Shown here one piece after another: positions 1 to 8,837 of a DNA stretch of 64,000 nt (position 1 is the first letter of the stretch; each line of letters begins with the position of its first letter). Source of the stretch: Rugosimonospora acidiphila. GTDB taxonomy: Bacteria > Actinomycetota > Actinomycetes > Mycobacteriales > Micromonosporaceae. Position numbers and translations under genes: made by a program. The stretch is taken from positions 62,001-126,000 of the forward strand of contig NZ_BAABJQ010000012.1 of NCBI RefSeq assembly GCF_039543385.1, written 5' to 3'. The notes under the pieces are model-generated. The model did no database searches. It saw only the letters and a list, made by a program, of their open reading frames with translations, and had not been told where the DNA came from.

Positions 1-106
1 CAAGCCTTGACATGCGTCGATGTCGGCGCTGGACTGTGGTGAGTTTTGAACGGTTCCGTTGGAATCTTTGATCCAACCGCATCCCGTCAACGACTAGGAG
101 GGGCAC
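1..106 (+). promoter_or_regulatory. Upstream region of sugar ABC importer operon
   Basis: A TTGACA hexamer lies at 7-12, but no convincing -10 box follows at 16-18 bases, so the promoter is weakly supported. Between it and the gene is an inverted repeat, GTTGGA at 58-63 and TCCAAC at 72-77 with an 8-base spacer. This could be an operator for a sugar-responsive repressor (inference). A strong Shine-Dalgarno AGGAGG at 96-101 sits five bases before the start codon of the binding-protein gene. Confidence 0.4.
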
Positions 107-1444
107 ATGACGCAGTCACCGCCCGACCAGCCGCTCCGCCCGGTTCCGTCGAACGTGTCCCGCACCGTGTCGCGCCGCAGCATGCTGCGCGGCACCGCCA
201 TCGGAGCCGGCGCGCTCGCCATCCCCGGTGCCCTCGCCGCCTGCGGGAAGTCCGGTGGTTCGTCGGGTAACAGCAAGACCGTGACGTTCGGTTCCAACTA
301 CTCCGACGCCATTCCGAAGAAGGGCATCGCCGCGGTTATGGCGGCCTACCAGAAGTCGAGCGGCGTCAGTGTCAAAACCAACACCCAGGATCACAACAGC
401 TTCCAGGAGAACATCAGCCGATACCTGCAGGGCAACCCGGAGGACGTGTTCAGCTGGTTCGCCGGCAACCGCATGAAGTTCTTCGCCGCGCAGGGGCTGG
501 CCACCGACATCTCGGACGTGTGGGCGGGGCTGACCGGCTTCAGCGACGCGCTCAAGAAGGCGTCCACGGGCGAGGACGGCAAGCAGTACTTCGTGCCCCT
601 CTACAACTACCCGTGGGCGGTCTTCTACCGGCCGAGCGTCTGGCAGGCCAAGGGTTGGCAGGTCCCCAAGACGCTGGACGACCTGACGGCGCTGTGCAAG
701 ACCATCAAGTCGTCGGGGATGGACGCGTTCGCCTTCGCCGACAAGGACGGATGGCCGGCGATGGGCACCTTCGACCAGATCAACATGCGGACGAACGGGT
801 ACGACTTCCATATCAGCCTGATGGCCGGCAAGGAGTCGTGGACCGATCCCAAGGTCAAACAGGTCTTCTCGACCTGGGCGAGCCTGCTGCCGTACCACCA
901 GCAGGGCGCCAACGGCCGGATCTGGCAGGACGCGGCGAACTCGGTGCAGCAGAAGAAGTCGGCGATGATGGTGATCGGCTCCGGCCAGATCGCCCAGTCG
1001 TTCCAGGGGTCCGACGCCACGGATCTGGACTTCTTCCCCTACCCGGTGATCAATCCCGACTTCGGGCAGGACGCCGTGGAGGCGCCGATCGACGGCTTCA
1101 TGGTCGCCAAGAAGGCGAAGGACATCGACGCCGCGAAGGCGCTGATGAAGTTCCTCGGCTCCCCGGCGGCGGAGAACGCCTACCAGTCTGTGGACGGTGG
1201 CAACATCCCCACCAACTCCGGCGCGGACACCTCGAACTTCACGCCGTTCCAGAAGAAGTGCCAGGAGTACATCGCCGGGGCCAAGCAGATCTCGCAGTTC
1301 ATGGACCGCGACACCCGGCCCGACTTCGCCTCCCAGGTCATGATCCCGAGCCTGCAGAGCTTCATCAACAAGCCCTCCGACATCGACGGGTTGCTCAAGA
1401 GCATCGACGCCCAGGCGAAGAGCATCTTCGCCCAGGACAACTGA
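107..1444 (+). CDS. Sugar ABC transporter substrate-binding lipoprotein
   Basis: A 445-residue extracellular solute-binding protein of family 1 type that would capture a carbohydrate outside the membrane for the two permeases encoded next. The N-terminus carries a twin-arginine motif (RRSMLRG, residues 23-29), a hydrophobic stretch and a lipobox LAAC with the predicted lipidated Cys46, so it is probably exported folded by Tat and anchored as a lipoprotein. The start is fixed by AGGAGG five bases upstream. It is the first gene of a three-gene operon. Its sugar cannot be told from the sequence. No ATPase gene follows, as in many actinobacterial sugar importers that share one MsiK-type ATPase. 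Confidence 0.93.
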   Translation: MTQSPPDQPLRPVPSNVSRTVSRRSMLRGTAIGAGALAIPGALAACGKSGGSSGNSKTVTFGSNYSDAIPKKGIAAVMAAYQKSSGVSVKTNTQDHNSFQENISRYLQGNPEDVFSWFAGNRMKFFAAQGLATDISDVWAGLTGFSDALKKASTGEDGKQYFVPLYNYPWAVFYRPSVWQAKGWQVPKTLDDLTALCKTIKSSGMDAFAFADKDGWPAMGTFDQINMRTNGYDFHISLMAGKESWTDPKVKQVFSTWASLLPYHQQGANGRIWQDAANSVQQKKSAMMVIGSGQIAQSFQGSDATDLDFFPYPVINPDFGQDAVEAPIDGFMVAKKAKDIDAAKALMKFLGSPAAENAYQSVDGGNIPTNSGADTSNFTPFQKKCQEYIAGAKQISQFMDRDTRPDFASQVMIPSLQSFINKPSDIDGLLKSIDAQAKSIFAQDN

Positions 1445-1453
1445 GGGCGCCCG

Positions 1454-2395
1454 GTGGCGTCGCCTCCCGTCAGCGCTCAGGCGCCGGCCACCCGGGCCTC
1501 CGCGGCCCGCAGGCGCCGGCGCCTGAGCCGCTTCACCCGCCGAGACCTGGTCATCCTGGGCCTGCTGATCGGCATCCCGGTGCTGCTGGACATCGTGCTG
1601 ATCTGGGGCACCACGCTGACCTCGATCGGGCTGTCCTTCACCGACTACAACGGGTTCACCTCGCCCAAGCTGGTTGGGCTGCGCAATTACCACGAGATCG
1701 TGACCATCTACGAGCCGTTCTGGCGGGCGGTGCGCAACAACCTGCTCTGGTTGGGCGTGCTGGGGTTCATCGCCACACCGCTCGGGCTGCTCCTCGCGGT
1801 GCTGCTGGACAAGCGGATCCGGTTCACCCGGGTGTACCAGAGCATCTTCTACATGCCGGTGGTGCTGTCCCTGGCGGTGGTCGGCTTCATCGCGCAGCTG
1901 GTCTACTCCCGCGACTACGGTGCGCTCAACTCCGTGCTCGGGCGCACCTCGCACCCGATCGACTTCCTCGGCGACCCCAGCATCAACATCTGGGCGATCC
2001 TCGCGGCGGCGGCCTGGCGGCACGTCGGGTACGTGATGATCCTGTACCTGGCGGGCCTGAAGTCGGTCGACCCCGCGCTCAAGGAGGCCGCCACCATCGA
2101 CGGGGCCAACGAGCGGCAGACCTTCTTCCGGGTGGTCTTCCCCACGCTGCGCCCGATCAACGTGATCGTCCTGGTCATAACCGTGATCGAGGCGCTGCGC
2201 GCGTTCGACATCGTGTACGCGGTGAACTCCGGCCGCAACGGCCTCGAACTGCTCTCCGTCCTGGTCACCGCGAACATCGTGGGCGAGGCGAGCCGGATCG
2301 GCTTCGGGTCGGCCATCGCAGTGATCCTGCTGGCGACCTCGCTCGGATTCGTGATCGCGTACCTGACCCAGATCCTGCGGGAGGACCGGCGATGA
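1454..2395 (+). CDS. Carbohydrate ABC transporter permease, MalF/UgpA type
   Basis: A 313-residue integral membrane permease with six predicted membrane helices after a basic cytoplasmic N-terminus. The conserved EAA loop is visible late in the protein (KEAATIDGANERQTF), which is the contact site for the ABC ATPase. It pairs with the next gene to form the heterodimeric translocation channel. The start is GTG at 1454, nine bases after the stop of the binding-protein gene. It ends in an ATGA overlap with the second permease gene, so translation of the two is probably coupled. Confidence 0.92.
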   Translation: MASPPVSAQAPATRASAARRRRRLSRFTRRDLVILGLLIGIPVLLDIVLIWGTTLTSIGLSFTDYNGFTSPKLVGLRNYHEIVTIYEPFWRAVRNNLLWLGVLGFIATPLGLLLAVLLDKRIRFTRVYQSIFYMPVVLSLAVVGFIAQLVYSRDYGALNSVLGRTSHPIDFLGDPSINIWAILAAAAWRHVGYVMILYLAGLKSVDPALKEAATIDGANERQTFFRVVFPTLRPINVIVLVITVIEALRAFDIVYAVNSGRNGLELLSVLVTANIVGEASRIGFGSAIAVILLATSLGFVIAYLTQILREDRR

Positions 2396-3321
2396 CCACG
2401 ACCACCACCGCGCCCCGCGACACGGTTGGCGGCGGGCCGCGGGAGGGCTCCCGGCCCAACCGCAGGCCAGTGCGCCCGGCCCGGATCCTGCTCTACGTCG
2501 TGCTCACCCTGGTCGCGCTGGGCTGGCTGGCGCCGCTGCTGCTGGCCGTGTACGCCTCGCTGCGCCCGTACGCGGAGACCGCCAAGTACGGGTACATGTC
2601 CCTCCCGCATCACCTGTCACTGCGGTACTACTCGCAGGCGTGGAGCCAGGGAGGAATGGGCAAGTACTTCCTGAACACGCTCATCATCACGGCGCCGGCG
2701 CTGGTGCTCACCCTGTTCTTCGCGTCGTTCATCGCCTTCGCGCTGGCGCGGTTCCGGGTCCCGGGCCGCAAGACCCTGCTCATCCTGTTCACCGCCGGCA
2801 ACCTGCTCCCGCCGCAGGTCATGGTGACGCCGCTGTACACGCTGTACAACAAGATCCCGCTGCCGTACTGGCTGTCGGACTCGGGCACGGTCTACGACTC
2901 GTACCTCGGTGTGATCGCGATCCACGTGGCGTTCCAGACCGGCTTCTGCGTGTTCGTGCTCTATAACTACATGCAGACCATCCCGTCGGAGCTGACCGAG
3001 GCGGCGGTCGTCGATGGTGCCGGGGTGTGGCGCCAGTACTGGCGGGTCATCCTGCCGCTGTCCCGTCCGGCCCTGGGCGCCCTGGCCACTCTCGAATTCA
3101 CCTGGATCTACAACGACTTCCTCTGGGCGCTGGTCTTCATGTCGACCGGCGACAAGCTGCCGATCACGAGCGCGCTGAACAACCTCCGCGGAGAGTTCTT
3201 CACCGACTACAACCTGTTGGCCGCCGGCTCGATGCTGGTCGCCCTGCCCACCTTGATCGTCTTCTTCGCGCTGCAGCGGCAGTTCGTGTCCGGGCTCACC
3301 CTCGGCGCCAACAAGGGCTGA
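2392..3321 (+). CDS. Carbohydrate ABC transporter permease, MalG/UgpE type
   Basis: A 309-residue permease and the second half of the sugar channel. It has an N-terminal membrane helix (LLYVVLTLVALGWLAPLLLA) and the EAA loop (TEAAVVDGAGVWRQYW). The ATG at 2392 overlaps the preceding stop by four bases, which fixes the start better than the much longer open frame extending upstream. The product should work with the preceding permease and the Tat lipoprotein. The operon ends here with a strong hairpin about 20 bases after the stop. Confidence 0.92.
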   Translation: MTTTTTAPRDTVGGGPREGSRPNRRPVRPARILLYVVLTLVALGWLAPLLLAVYASLRPYAETAKYGYMSLPHHLSLRYYSQAWSQGGMGKYFLNTLIITAPALVLTLFFASFIAFALARFRVPGRKTLLILFTAGNLLPPQVMVTPLYTLYNKIPLPYWLSDSGTVYDSYLGVIAIHVAFQTGFCVFVLYNYMQTIPSELTEAAVVDGAGVWRQYWRVILPLSRPALGALATLEFTWIYNDFLWALVFMSTGDKLPITSALNNLRGEFFTDYNLLAAGSMLVALPTLIVFFALQRQFVSGLTLGANKG

Positions 3322-3339
3322 CTCCGCCCGGCCCGCAGA

Positions 3340-3373
3340 GCGCGGGGTGCGGCCCGCCGTCCGCGCCCCGCGC
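3340..3373 (+). terminator. Terminator hairpin after sugar ABC operon
   Basis: Two 13-base arms (3340-3352 and 3361-3373) pair along their whole length with a single G-T wobble around an 8-base loop. No U-tract follows, which is usual for terminators in very GC-rich actinobacteria. It lies between the permease stop and the promoter of the CCA-adding enzyme. Confidence 0.6.
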
Positions 3374-3457
3374 GGCGGCACGGGCGCGTGGCGGTCAGTG
3401 GGCGGGGCGTGGCGGCGTGGCCGGGACCGGGGCGTTCGCGCCGGGTACGGCTACGGA

Positions 3458-3463
3458 TAGGCT
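3458..3463 (+). promoter_or_regulatory. TAGGCT -10 box before the CCA-adding enzyme
   Basis: A TAGGCT hexamer ends ten bases before the ATG at 3474. The gene lacks a Shine-Dalgarno sequence, so transcription probably starts at or just before the start codon. The same hexamer precedes four other genes in this window at 5-7 bases. Confidence 0.5.
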
Positions 3464-3473
3464 TGCCGGCGCC

Positions 3474-4949
3474 ATGACCGATTCCCCTGCTCCGAGCCAC
3501 GCCCGCGCCCTGTCCCAGGCCCAGCGCCGGGCGCTGAGTGAACTCGTGCGCGTCTTTCCGGTCATCGACGAGATCGGTGAGCGGTTCGACCGCGCCGGCC
3601 ACGAGCTGCACCTGGTCGGGGGCTCGGTCCGCGACGCGCTGCTCGGCCGGCTCGGCAACGACCTCGACTTCACCACCAGCGCCACCCCGGACCAGACGCT
3701 GGACCTGCTCAAGGGCTGGGCGGAGACCACCTGGGAGACCGGCCGGGAGTTCGGCACCATCGGCGCCGCGCGCCGGGGCCTACGCCTGGAGATCACGACC
3801 TACCGCGCCGAGGCGTACGACGGCGTCAGCCGCAACCCGGTCGTCGAGTACGGCACCGGCCTCGAGGACGACCTGCGCCGGCGGGACTTCACCGTGAACG
3901 CGATGGCGGTGTCCGTGCCCGGCCACGCGTTCACCGACCCGTACGGTGGGCTGGAAGATCTCGCGGCCGGCGTCCTGCGCACCCCGGGTACCCCCCGGCA
4001 GAGCTTCGGCGACGATCCGCTGCGCATGCTGCGCGCCGCCCGGTTCGCCGCGCAGCTGGAGTTCGACGTCGACCCGCCGGTCGTCGCCGCGATGACGGAG
4101 ATGGCCACCGACCTGCGGCGGATCACGGCCGAGCGGATCCGGGACGAGTTCACGAAGCTGCTCGCCGGCGAGGACCCGGTCGCCGGACTGCGGCTGCTGG
4201 TCGACACCGGGCTGGCCGACCAGTTCCTTCCCGAACTGTCCGGGCTCAAGCTGGAGATCGACGAGCACGCCCAGCACAAGGACGTGTACGAGCACACGCT
4301 GATCGTGCTGCGCAACGCGATGCGGCTGGAGAAGGACGGCCCGGACTTCGTGCTGCGGATGGCCGCGCTCATGCACGACGTGGGCAAGCCGGCCACCAAG
4401 GCGATCGGCCCGGACGGCCGGGTCAGCTTCCACCACCACGAGGTCGTCGGCGCCCGGCTGACCAAGGTGCGGATGAAGGCGCTGAAGTACCCGAAGGACA
4501 CGATCAGCGCCGTCGTCGAGCTGGTCAGCCTGCACCTGCGCTTCTACGGGTACGGGCGGGGCGAGTGGACCGATTCGGCGGTGCGCCGGTACGTGACCGA
4601 CGCCGGCGACCTGCTGTCCCGGCTGCACCTGCTGACCCGCTCGGACGTGACCACCCGCAACCGGCGTAAGGCGGCCGCGCTGGCCGCCGACTACGACGCG
4701 TTGGAGGAGCGGATCGCCCGCATCCAGGCCGAGGAGGACCTGGCCAGGGTGCGGCCCGACCTCGACGGCAACGCGATCATGGAATTGCTCGACATCCCGG
4801 CAGGCCCGCTGGTCGGCAAGGCGTGGCGGCACCTCAAGGAGCTGCGCCTGGAGCACGGCCCGCTGGACCACGACGAGGCGGTGGCTGAGTTGTACCGGTG
4901 GGGCCGTGAGCACGGCATCGAGGTCGACCGCCCGGCGGGCACCGGCTGA
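3474..4949 (+). CDS. cca: CCA tRNA nucleotidyltransferase
   Basis: A 491-residue tRNA nucleotidyltransferase that adds or repairs the 3' CCA end of tRNAs. The nucleotidyltransferase head is clear: GGSVRD at 49-54, the metal-binding DLDF at 63-66, and the RRDFTVNAMA motif further on. The C-terminal half holds an HD phosphohydrolase domain (HDVGK at about 301-305). This N-terminal transferase plus HD layout is the actinobacterial PcnB/Cca type. The ATG at 3474 was chosen because a TAGGCT -10 box lies just upstream; the open frame extends far upstream without coding character. It overlaps nothing and is followed within ten bases by the ApbE-like gene. Confidence 0.93.
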   Translation: MTDSPAPSHARALSQAQRRALSELVRVFPVIDEIGERFDRAGHELHLVGGSVRDALLGRLGNDLDFTTSATPDQTLDLLKGWAETTWETGREFGTIGAARRGLRLEITTYRAEAYDGVSRNPVVEYGTGLEDDLRRRDFTVNAMAVSVPGHAFTDPYGGLEDLAAGVLRTPGTPRQSFGDDPLRMLRAARFAAQLEFDVDPPVVAAMTEMATDLRRITAERIRDEFTKLLAGEDPVAGLRLLVDTGLADQFLPELSGLKLEIDEHAQHKDVYEHTLIVLRNAMRLEKDGPDFVLRMAALMHDVGKPATKAIGPDGRVSFHHHEVVGARLTKVRMKALKYPKDTISAVVELVSLHLRFYGYGRGEWTDSAVRRYVTDAGDLLSRLHLLTRSDVTTRNRRKAAALAADYDALEERIARIQAEEDLARVRPDLDGNAIMELLDIPAGPLVGKAWRHLKELRLEHGPLDHDEAVAELYRWGREHGIEVDRPAGTG

Positions 4950-4956
4950 CGCCGCC

Positions 4957-5682
4957 GTGCGCCGGGTCGAGCACGTCATGGGCATGCCGGTCAGCCTCCA
5001 GCTGCCCGACCTGCCCACGGCCGGCGCGCTCGCCGAGGAGGCGTTCGGCTGGCTGCGTCACGTGGACGCGGTGTTCAGCACGTACCGCGAGGACAGCGAG
5101 GTGTCCCGGCTCAACCGGGGTGAGATCCGCTCCCCGGGTCCGGAGGTGGCCGCCGTCCTGGATCGGTGCGCCGACCTGTGGCGCCAGACCGACGGGTACT
5201 TCGACGTGTACGCCACCGGCCGGCTCGACCCCTCCGGGTACGTCAAGGGGTGGGCGGTCCAGGTGGCCTCGGACCGGCTGGTGGCCGGTGGCGCGGCCGA
5301 CCACTTCCTGAACGCCGGGGGCGACCTGTGCGCCCGGGGCCGGGCCGCGCCCGGGGCGGGCTGGCGGGTGGGCGTCCAGCATCCGTTCGAGCCCGACGGG
5401 GTGGCCTGGGTGCTGGAGGTGACCGACCGGGCGGTGGCGACTTCCGGCAGGTACGCCCGGGGCAACCACATCATCGACCCGCGTACCGGCCGGCCGGCGA
5501 CCGCGCTGGCCTCGGTCACCGTGCTCGGCCCGGAGCTGGGTACCGCCGACGCGTACGCGACCGCGGCCTTCGCGATGGGCGAGGCCGGCCTGGGCTGGCT
5601 GGCCCGGCTCGACGGCCATCCGAGCGCCGTGATCACGACCGATGGCAGGGCGTACCGGTCGGATGATCTCCCGGTGGCCTGA
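4957..5682 (+). CDS. FAD:protein FMN transferase (ApbE family)
   Basis: An ApbE-like flavin transferase, which attaches FMN covalently to a threonine of target proteins using FAD. Family motifs are visible: SRLNRGEI near the N-terminus, DPSGYVKGWAVQ, FLNAGGDLCARG and the metal-site region near TADAYATAAFAMG. At about 241 residues it is shorter than the usual 300 or more and has no signal peptide or lipobox, so it would act in the cytoplasm. The GTG at 4957 begins just after the cca stop; an upstream ATG at 4906 would overlap cca by 44 bases and ATG 4978 is also possible. No obvious flavinylation target (FMN-binding domain protein) lies nearby. Confidence 0.85.
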   Translation: MRRVEHVMGMPVSLQLPDLPTAGALAEEAFGWLRHVDAVFSTYREDSEVSRLNRGEIRSPGPEVAAVLDRCADLWRQTDGYFDVYATGRLDPSGYVKGWAVQVASDRLVAGGAADHFLNAGGDLCARGRAAPGAGWRVGVQHPFEPDGVAWVLEVTDRAVATSGRYARGNHIIDPRTGRPATALASVTVLGPELGTADAYATAAFAMGEAGLGWLARLDGHPSAVITTDGRAYRSDDLPVA

Positions 5683-5709
5683 CCGCGTCGCGGCTGCCCC
5701 GGATCACGC

Positions 5710-7017
5710 TCACCGCGAGGCGATCGCCAGCCGGGCGGCCCGGTCGGCGGCCAGCACATACCAGCCGGCCAGGGCGAGATAACAGGTCGACACCAGCACG
5801 ACCGCCAGCACCGAGTGGCCGTCCGCCGGCAGCGCCAGCGCGGCGATGAACAGCCCGATCACGAAGAACAGGTTGAACGCCGTGTCGTTGACGCTGAACA
5901 CCCGACCCCGGTAGTCGTCGTCGCACTCGCGCTGGATGGCGGTGTCCACCACGATCTTCGTGCCCTGCGAGGTGATGTTCACCCCGAACGTGGCGATCAC
6001 CAGCAGTACCGGCTGGAACGGCAGCCCGAGCAGCACCAGGATGCCGGCCCCGCCGAACAGCCCGGCGATCCACCGCGGGCCGCCGATCAGCCGCACGACC
6101 CGCGGGGTGATGAAGGCCGCCACCAGGGAGCCGAAGCCGCCGGCCACCACTATCTGGGCGAGGCCGGTCAGCGCCTTGTCGGAGTTGGCGCCATAGAAGT
6201 AGTGGCGGTAGAGCAGCAGGGTGGCCAGGGTGAGCACGCCGTAGATGCCGCGGTGCAGGGACTGGGCCAGCATGGCGTAGGCGGCGTTGCGCCGTGACGC
6301 CAGGTGGCGCAGCCCGGCCACGGTACCCCTCGCGACCTCGATCGCGGCCTGGACCACCGACTGCTGCCCCGTGGTGTCCTCCGGCCCGAGCTCATCGCGC
6401 TCGAAGGCGAACCGGACCAGCAGGGCGGAGCCCGCGTACCCGAGCGCACCGGTCACCGCGAGCACCGCGTACCCGTGGAAGCCCTTGTGCAGCGTGACCT
6501 GCAGGATGAACGCCGCCGCGCCGAGTCCGAGGGAGTAGATCAGTGTGCCCAGCGTGGTGGCCAGCGCGTTGGCCGTGACCAGCCGGCGTTCGGGTACCAC
6601 GTGGGGCATGGCCGCGGAGAGTCCCGCGAGGAACAGCCGGTTGATGCCGATGATCAGCAGGGCGAGCAGGATGTACGGCGCGGATTCCCGCCCGAACCAG
6701 ATCAACAGCGCGGCGGGCAGCACGAGCAGCGCCCGGATCAGGTTGGCCGTGAAGATCACGGTGCGCCGGCTCCACCGGTCCAGCACCACGCCGACGTACG
6801 GCCCGACGATGGAGTACGGCAGCAGGAGCACCGCGAACCCGCCGGCCACGGAGAGCGCGCCGGTGGCCTGCTGGGGGTTGAACAGCAGGCTGCCGGCCAG
6901 CGCGGCCTGGAACGCGCCGTCGCCGAGCTGGCTGGCGAGCCGGGCGTCCAGGAGCCGGCGGAACCCTCGACTGCGCACGATCGCGCGGAGGTTCCCCCGA
7001 GCACCCGACGATGGCAC
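5710..7017 (-). CDS. MFS transporter
   Basis: A 435-residue polytopic protein of the major facilitator superfamily with about twelve hydrophobic segments. The loop-2/3 signature region reads GVVLDRWSRR. It is probably an exporter of the actinobacterial multidrug type, but the substrate is unknown. The start is GTG at 7015-7017. A TAGGCT hexamer lies six bases upstream on the coding strand and there is no Shine-Dalgarno sequence, so it is likely leaderless. It runs convergent with the ApbE-like gene, with only 27 bases between the two stops. Confidence 0.88.
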   Translation of the reverse strand: MPSSGARGNLRAIVRSRGFRRLLDARLASQLGDGAFQAALAGSLLFNPQQATGALSVAGGFAVLLLPYSIVGPYVGVVLDRWSRRTVIFTANLIRALLVLPAALLIWFGRESAPYILLALLIIGINRLFLAGLSAAMPHVVPERRLVTANALATTLGTLIYSLGLGAAAFILQVTLHKGFHGYAVLAVTGALGYAGSALLVRFAFERDELGPEDTTGQQSVVQAAIEVARGTVAGLRHLASRRNAAYAMLAQSLHRGIYGVLTLATLLLYRHYFYGANSDKALTGLAQIVVAGGFGSLVAAFITPRVVRLIGGPRWIAGLFGGAGILVLLGLPFQPVLLVIATFGVNITSQGTKIVVDTAIQRECDDDYRGRVFSVNDTAFNLFFVIGLFIAALALPADGHSVLAVVLVSTCYLALAGWYVLAADRAARLAIASR

Positions 7018-7023
7018 GGATCG

Positions 7024-7029
7024 AGCCTA
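7024..7029 (-). promoter_or_regulatory. TAGGCT -10 box of MFS gene
   Basis: TAGGCT on the minus strand ends six bases before the GTG start of the MFS gene. This is the spacing expected of a leaderless transcript. Confidence 0.5.
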
Positions 7030-7138
7030 CGGGCGATATCGGACTAGAGCGGGCGATCTACAGGTACCGGGAGTAAGCGCCCCAGATGTACCGGAGGGCC
7101 ACGGGTTATCTGTCGTACCCGGGGGTGAGAATGGGCCG

Positions 7139-7687
7139 ATGCGATGGCAGGAGCTGAGCACACCCATCGGGGGCCTCGGAGTGGCCGTGGACGGCGATGG
7201 CGTTTGCCGGATTCGCTTCGGCGGGGCGCCTGGCGAGGCCGAGGCGCAGCGGTCGGCCGGCGCGGCCGAGCAGCCCCCACGCCCACCCGAGGCGCCGCCC
7301 GGCGGCACCGCCGGAGAGCCGGAGCCGCTACTCGACGCGGCCGCCGATCAGCTCGATCGATACTTCTCCGGGGTGCTGACCGAGTTCACCCTGCCGCTGT
7401 CGGTGACCGGCGGTTCGGACTTCGAACGCTCGGTCTGGCGGGCCATCGCCGCCATACCGTACGGGCAGATGCGCACGTACGGTGAGATCGCGGCCGACGT
7501 GGGCGACTCGGGCGCGGCCCGAGCGGTCGGGATCGCCTGCAACCGCAACCCGCTGCCGCTCGTGGTGCCGTGCCACCGCGTGGTGGGCGCCGGCGGCAAG
7601 CTCGTCGGCTTCGGCGGCGGGCTACCGCGCAAGCGGTTCCTGCTGGAGCTGGAGGCCCGGGTGCGGATCGAGCGGGACTTCGCGTAG
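7139..7687 (+). CDS. ogt: Methylated-DNA--protein-cysteine methyltransferase
   Basis: A 182-residue O6-alkylguanine DNA alkyltransferase. It repairs O6-methylguanine by transferring the methyl group irreversibly to its own cysteine. The active site PCHRV is present with Cys145, preceded by the helix-turn-helix segment PYGQMRTYGEIA and followed by GGKLVGFGGG. The N-terminal third contains a Gly/Pro/Ala-rich insertion between the domain strands. The ATG at 7139 (MRWQELSTPIG) starts the conserved region; the open frame continues far upstream but without similarity. It is a monocistronic gene, divergent from the MFS gene. Confidence 0.92.
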   Translation: MRWQELSTPIGGLGVAVDGDGVCRIRFGGAPGEAEAQRSAGAAEQPPRPPEAPPGGTAGEPEPLLDAAADQLDRYFSGVLTEFTLPLSVTGGSDFERSVWRAIAAIPYGQMRTYGEIAADVGDSGAARAVGIACNRNPLPLVVPCHRVVGAGGKLVGFGGGLPRKRFLLELEARVRIERDFA

Positions 7688-7754
7688 GCCGCCCGTCGCG
7701 AACGCGGGCCGGAGCGGGCCGGATTCGCGGTGGCGAGGGTGGTCCGGCGGAGGG

Positions 7755-8258
7755 CTAGAGGTGCCAGAGCCAGATCACCGATCGGTACACGCCGATGCCG
7801 GCGAGCACCGCGAACACGGACAGCGCGACGATCACGAAGAGGCAGGGCACCGTGATCCCGCGCCGGCCTGGCCGCTCCGCCGTCGCCGGCCCGGTCCAGG
7901 CGTCCGGCGGCCCGATCCGCGCGGCGTCCTCGGTGAGCGACATCAGTCGCGTGCGGGCGTCCTCGCACAGGATCTTCGGGTCGGCGGTGAACTGCAGCAG
8001 CCGGAGTTGCAGCCACGGCGACGGGTTGGTCCGCTCGAACGCGGCGATCTCCTCGGCCCGGACGTCGCGGGTGAGGTAACCCCAGCGACCCGCCTCGGAC
8101 AGATTGCCGGTGCCGCGGTAGATCGAGGCGAGCGTGCGGCGCACCTCGAGGTTGTGCGGCTCGGTGGCCAGGAAGGTGCGTAACCGCTGGGTGGCCAGCC
8201 GGGTACGGCCACGTGCGAGGTCGACTTGCACCCGGGCAAGGATGTCGGGCTTGGCCAC
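7755..8258 (-). CDS. DUF6584 family protein
   Basis: A 167-residue protein with a TPR-like N-terminal part (about residues 1-95, MAKPDILARVQ to SEAGRWGYL) and one C-terminal membrane helix (about 140-160). It resembles the actinobacterial DUF6584 family, whose function is unknown. The GTG at 8258 gives the family-typical MAKPDIL N-terminus; a longer open frame exists upstream. The next gene on the same strand encodes a diverged, shortened copy of it, so the two probably arose by tandem duplication. Confidence 0.75.
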   Translation of the reverse strand: MAKPDILARVQVDLARGRTRLATQRLRTFLATEPHNLEVRRTLASIYRGTGNLSEAGRWGYLTRDVRAEEIAAFERTNPSPWLQLRLLQFTADPKILCEDARTRLMSLTEDAARIGPPDAWTGPATAERPGRRGITVPCLFVIVALSVFAVLAGIGVYRSVIWLWHL

Positions 8259-8310
8259 ACTTCGATGGTGTGCCAATCGAATCAAGGCGCGCCAGTGGCG
8301 ACTGTAACGA

Positions 8311-8643
8311 TCAGCCCACGATCCACTGGACGACGGTGACGGCACCCAGTACCGCGAAGGGCAGCGTGATCGCGGTGGCCACGATCGCGTACCAGCGCAG
8401 CCTGCGCAGTCGCGCGGCCGCCAACGGGTGCGCCCGGATCTCGTCGGAGCCGGCGTGCGGATAGCGCCGGCGGTATGCCTCGATGAGGTCGGGTATCACG
8501 CGGCGCACCGCGGCGAGCCGCGCGCGTGGGGCGGGGTCGGTCGGATGGCCCGCGACCGGACTGCCCGAGCGCTGGATCGCCGGCCGGGTGTGACCGTGCG
8601 CGGGGTCGGTGGCGACCGTGTCGAGAACGTTGGCCTTGGCCAT
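8311..8643 (-). CDS. Short membrane protein, diverged DUF6584 paralogue
   Basis: A 110-residue protein. Its first 26 residues align without gaps to the start of the neighbouring DUF6584 protein with 13 identities (MAK, then L, V, D, A, G, TR, A, QR at matching positions). Both proteins end in one membrane helix (here WYAIVATAITLPFAVLGAV). The TPR-like middle is missing and replaced by a Pro/Ala/Arg-rich stretch. I infer a truncated tandem duplicate; whether it is expressed cannot be told. The start ATG at 8643 has no convincing Shine-Dalgarno sequence. It lies 52 bases upstream of the full-length copy, on the same strand. Confidence 0.6.
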   Translation of the reverse strand: MAKANVLDTVATDPAHGHTRPAIQRSGSPVAGHPTDPAPRARLAAVRRVIPDLIEAYRRRYPHAGSDEIRAHPLAAARLRRLRWYAIVATAITLPFAVLGAVTVVQWIVG

Positions 8644-8775
8644 CCACCCACTATGACCAGCGCGGCCTGCCTGGTCCAGACCATCTATGCCTGCAAAAGG
8701 GATGGGAGATTCTCCTTGTACCGGGCAAAAGACTACATCCACGGGCATAGATCGAGGCGCGGATGGGCCCACGGA

Positions 8776-8814
8776 AACGCGGCGGGGTCCGGTGCGCCCG
8801 GACCCCGCCGCGTT
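8776..8814 (-). terminator. Terminator hairpin after ino1
   Basis: A perfect 17-base-pair stem (arms 8776-8792 and 8798-8814) with a 5-base loop, about 25 bases past the ino1 stop. No U-tract follows. Confidence 0.75.
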
Positions 8815-8837
8815 CACATGCCGATGGGCAGCGCCGG

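Noticed and set aside
116..2023. 635-codon open frame antisense to the ABC operon
   Set aside because: It is Arg/Gly/His-rich without domains and overlaps two well-supported genes; long antisense frames are expected at this GC content.
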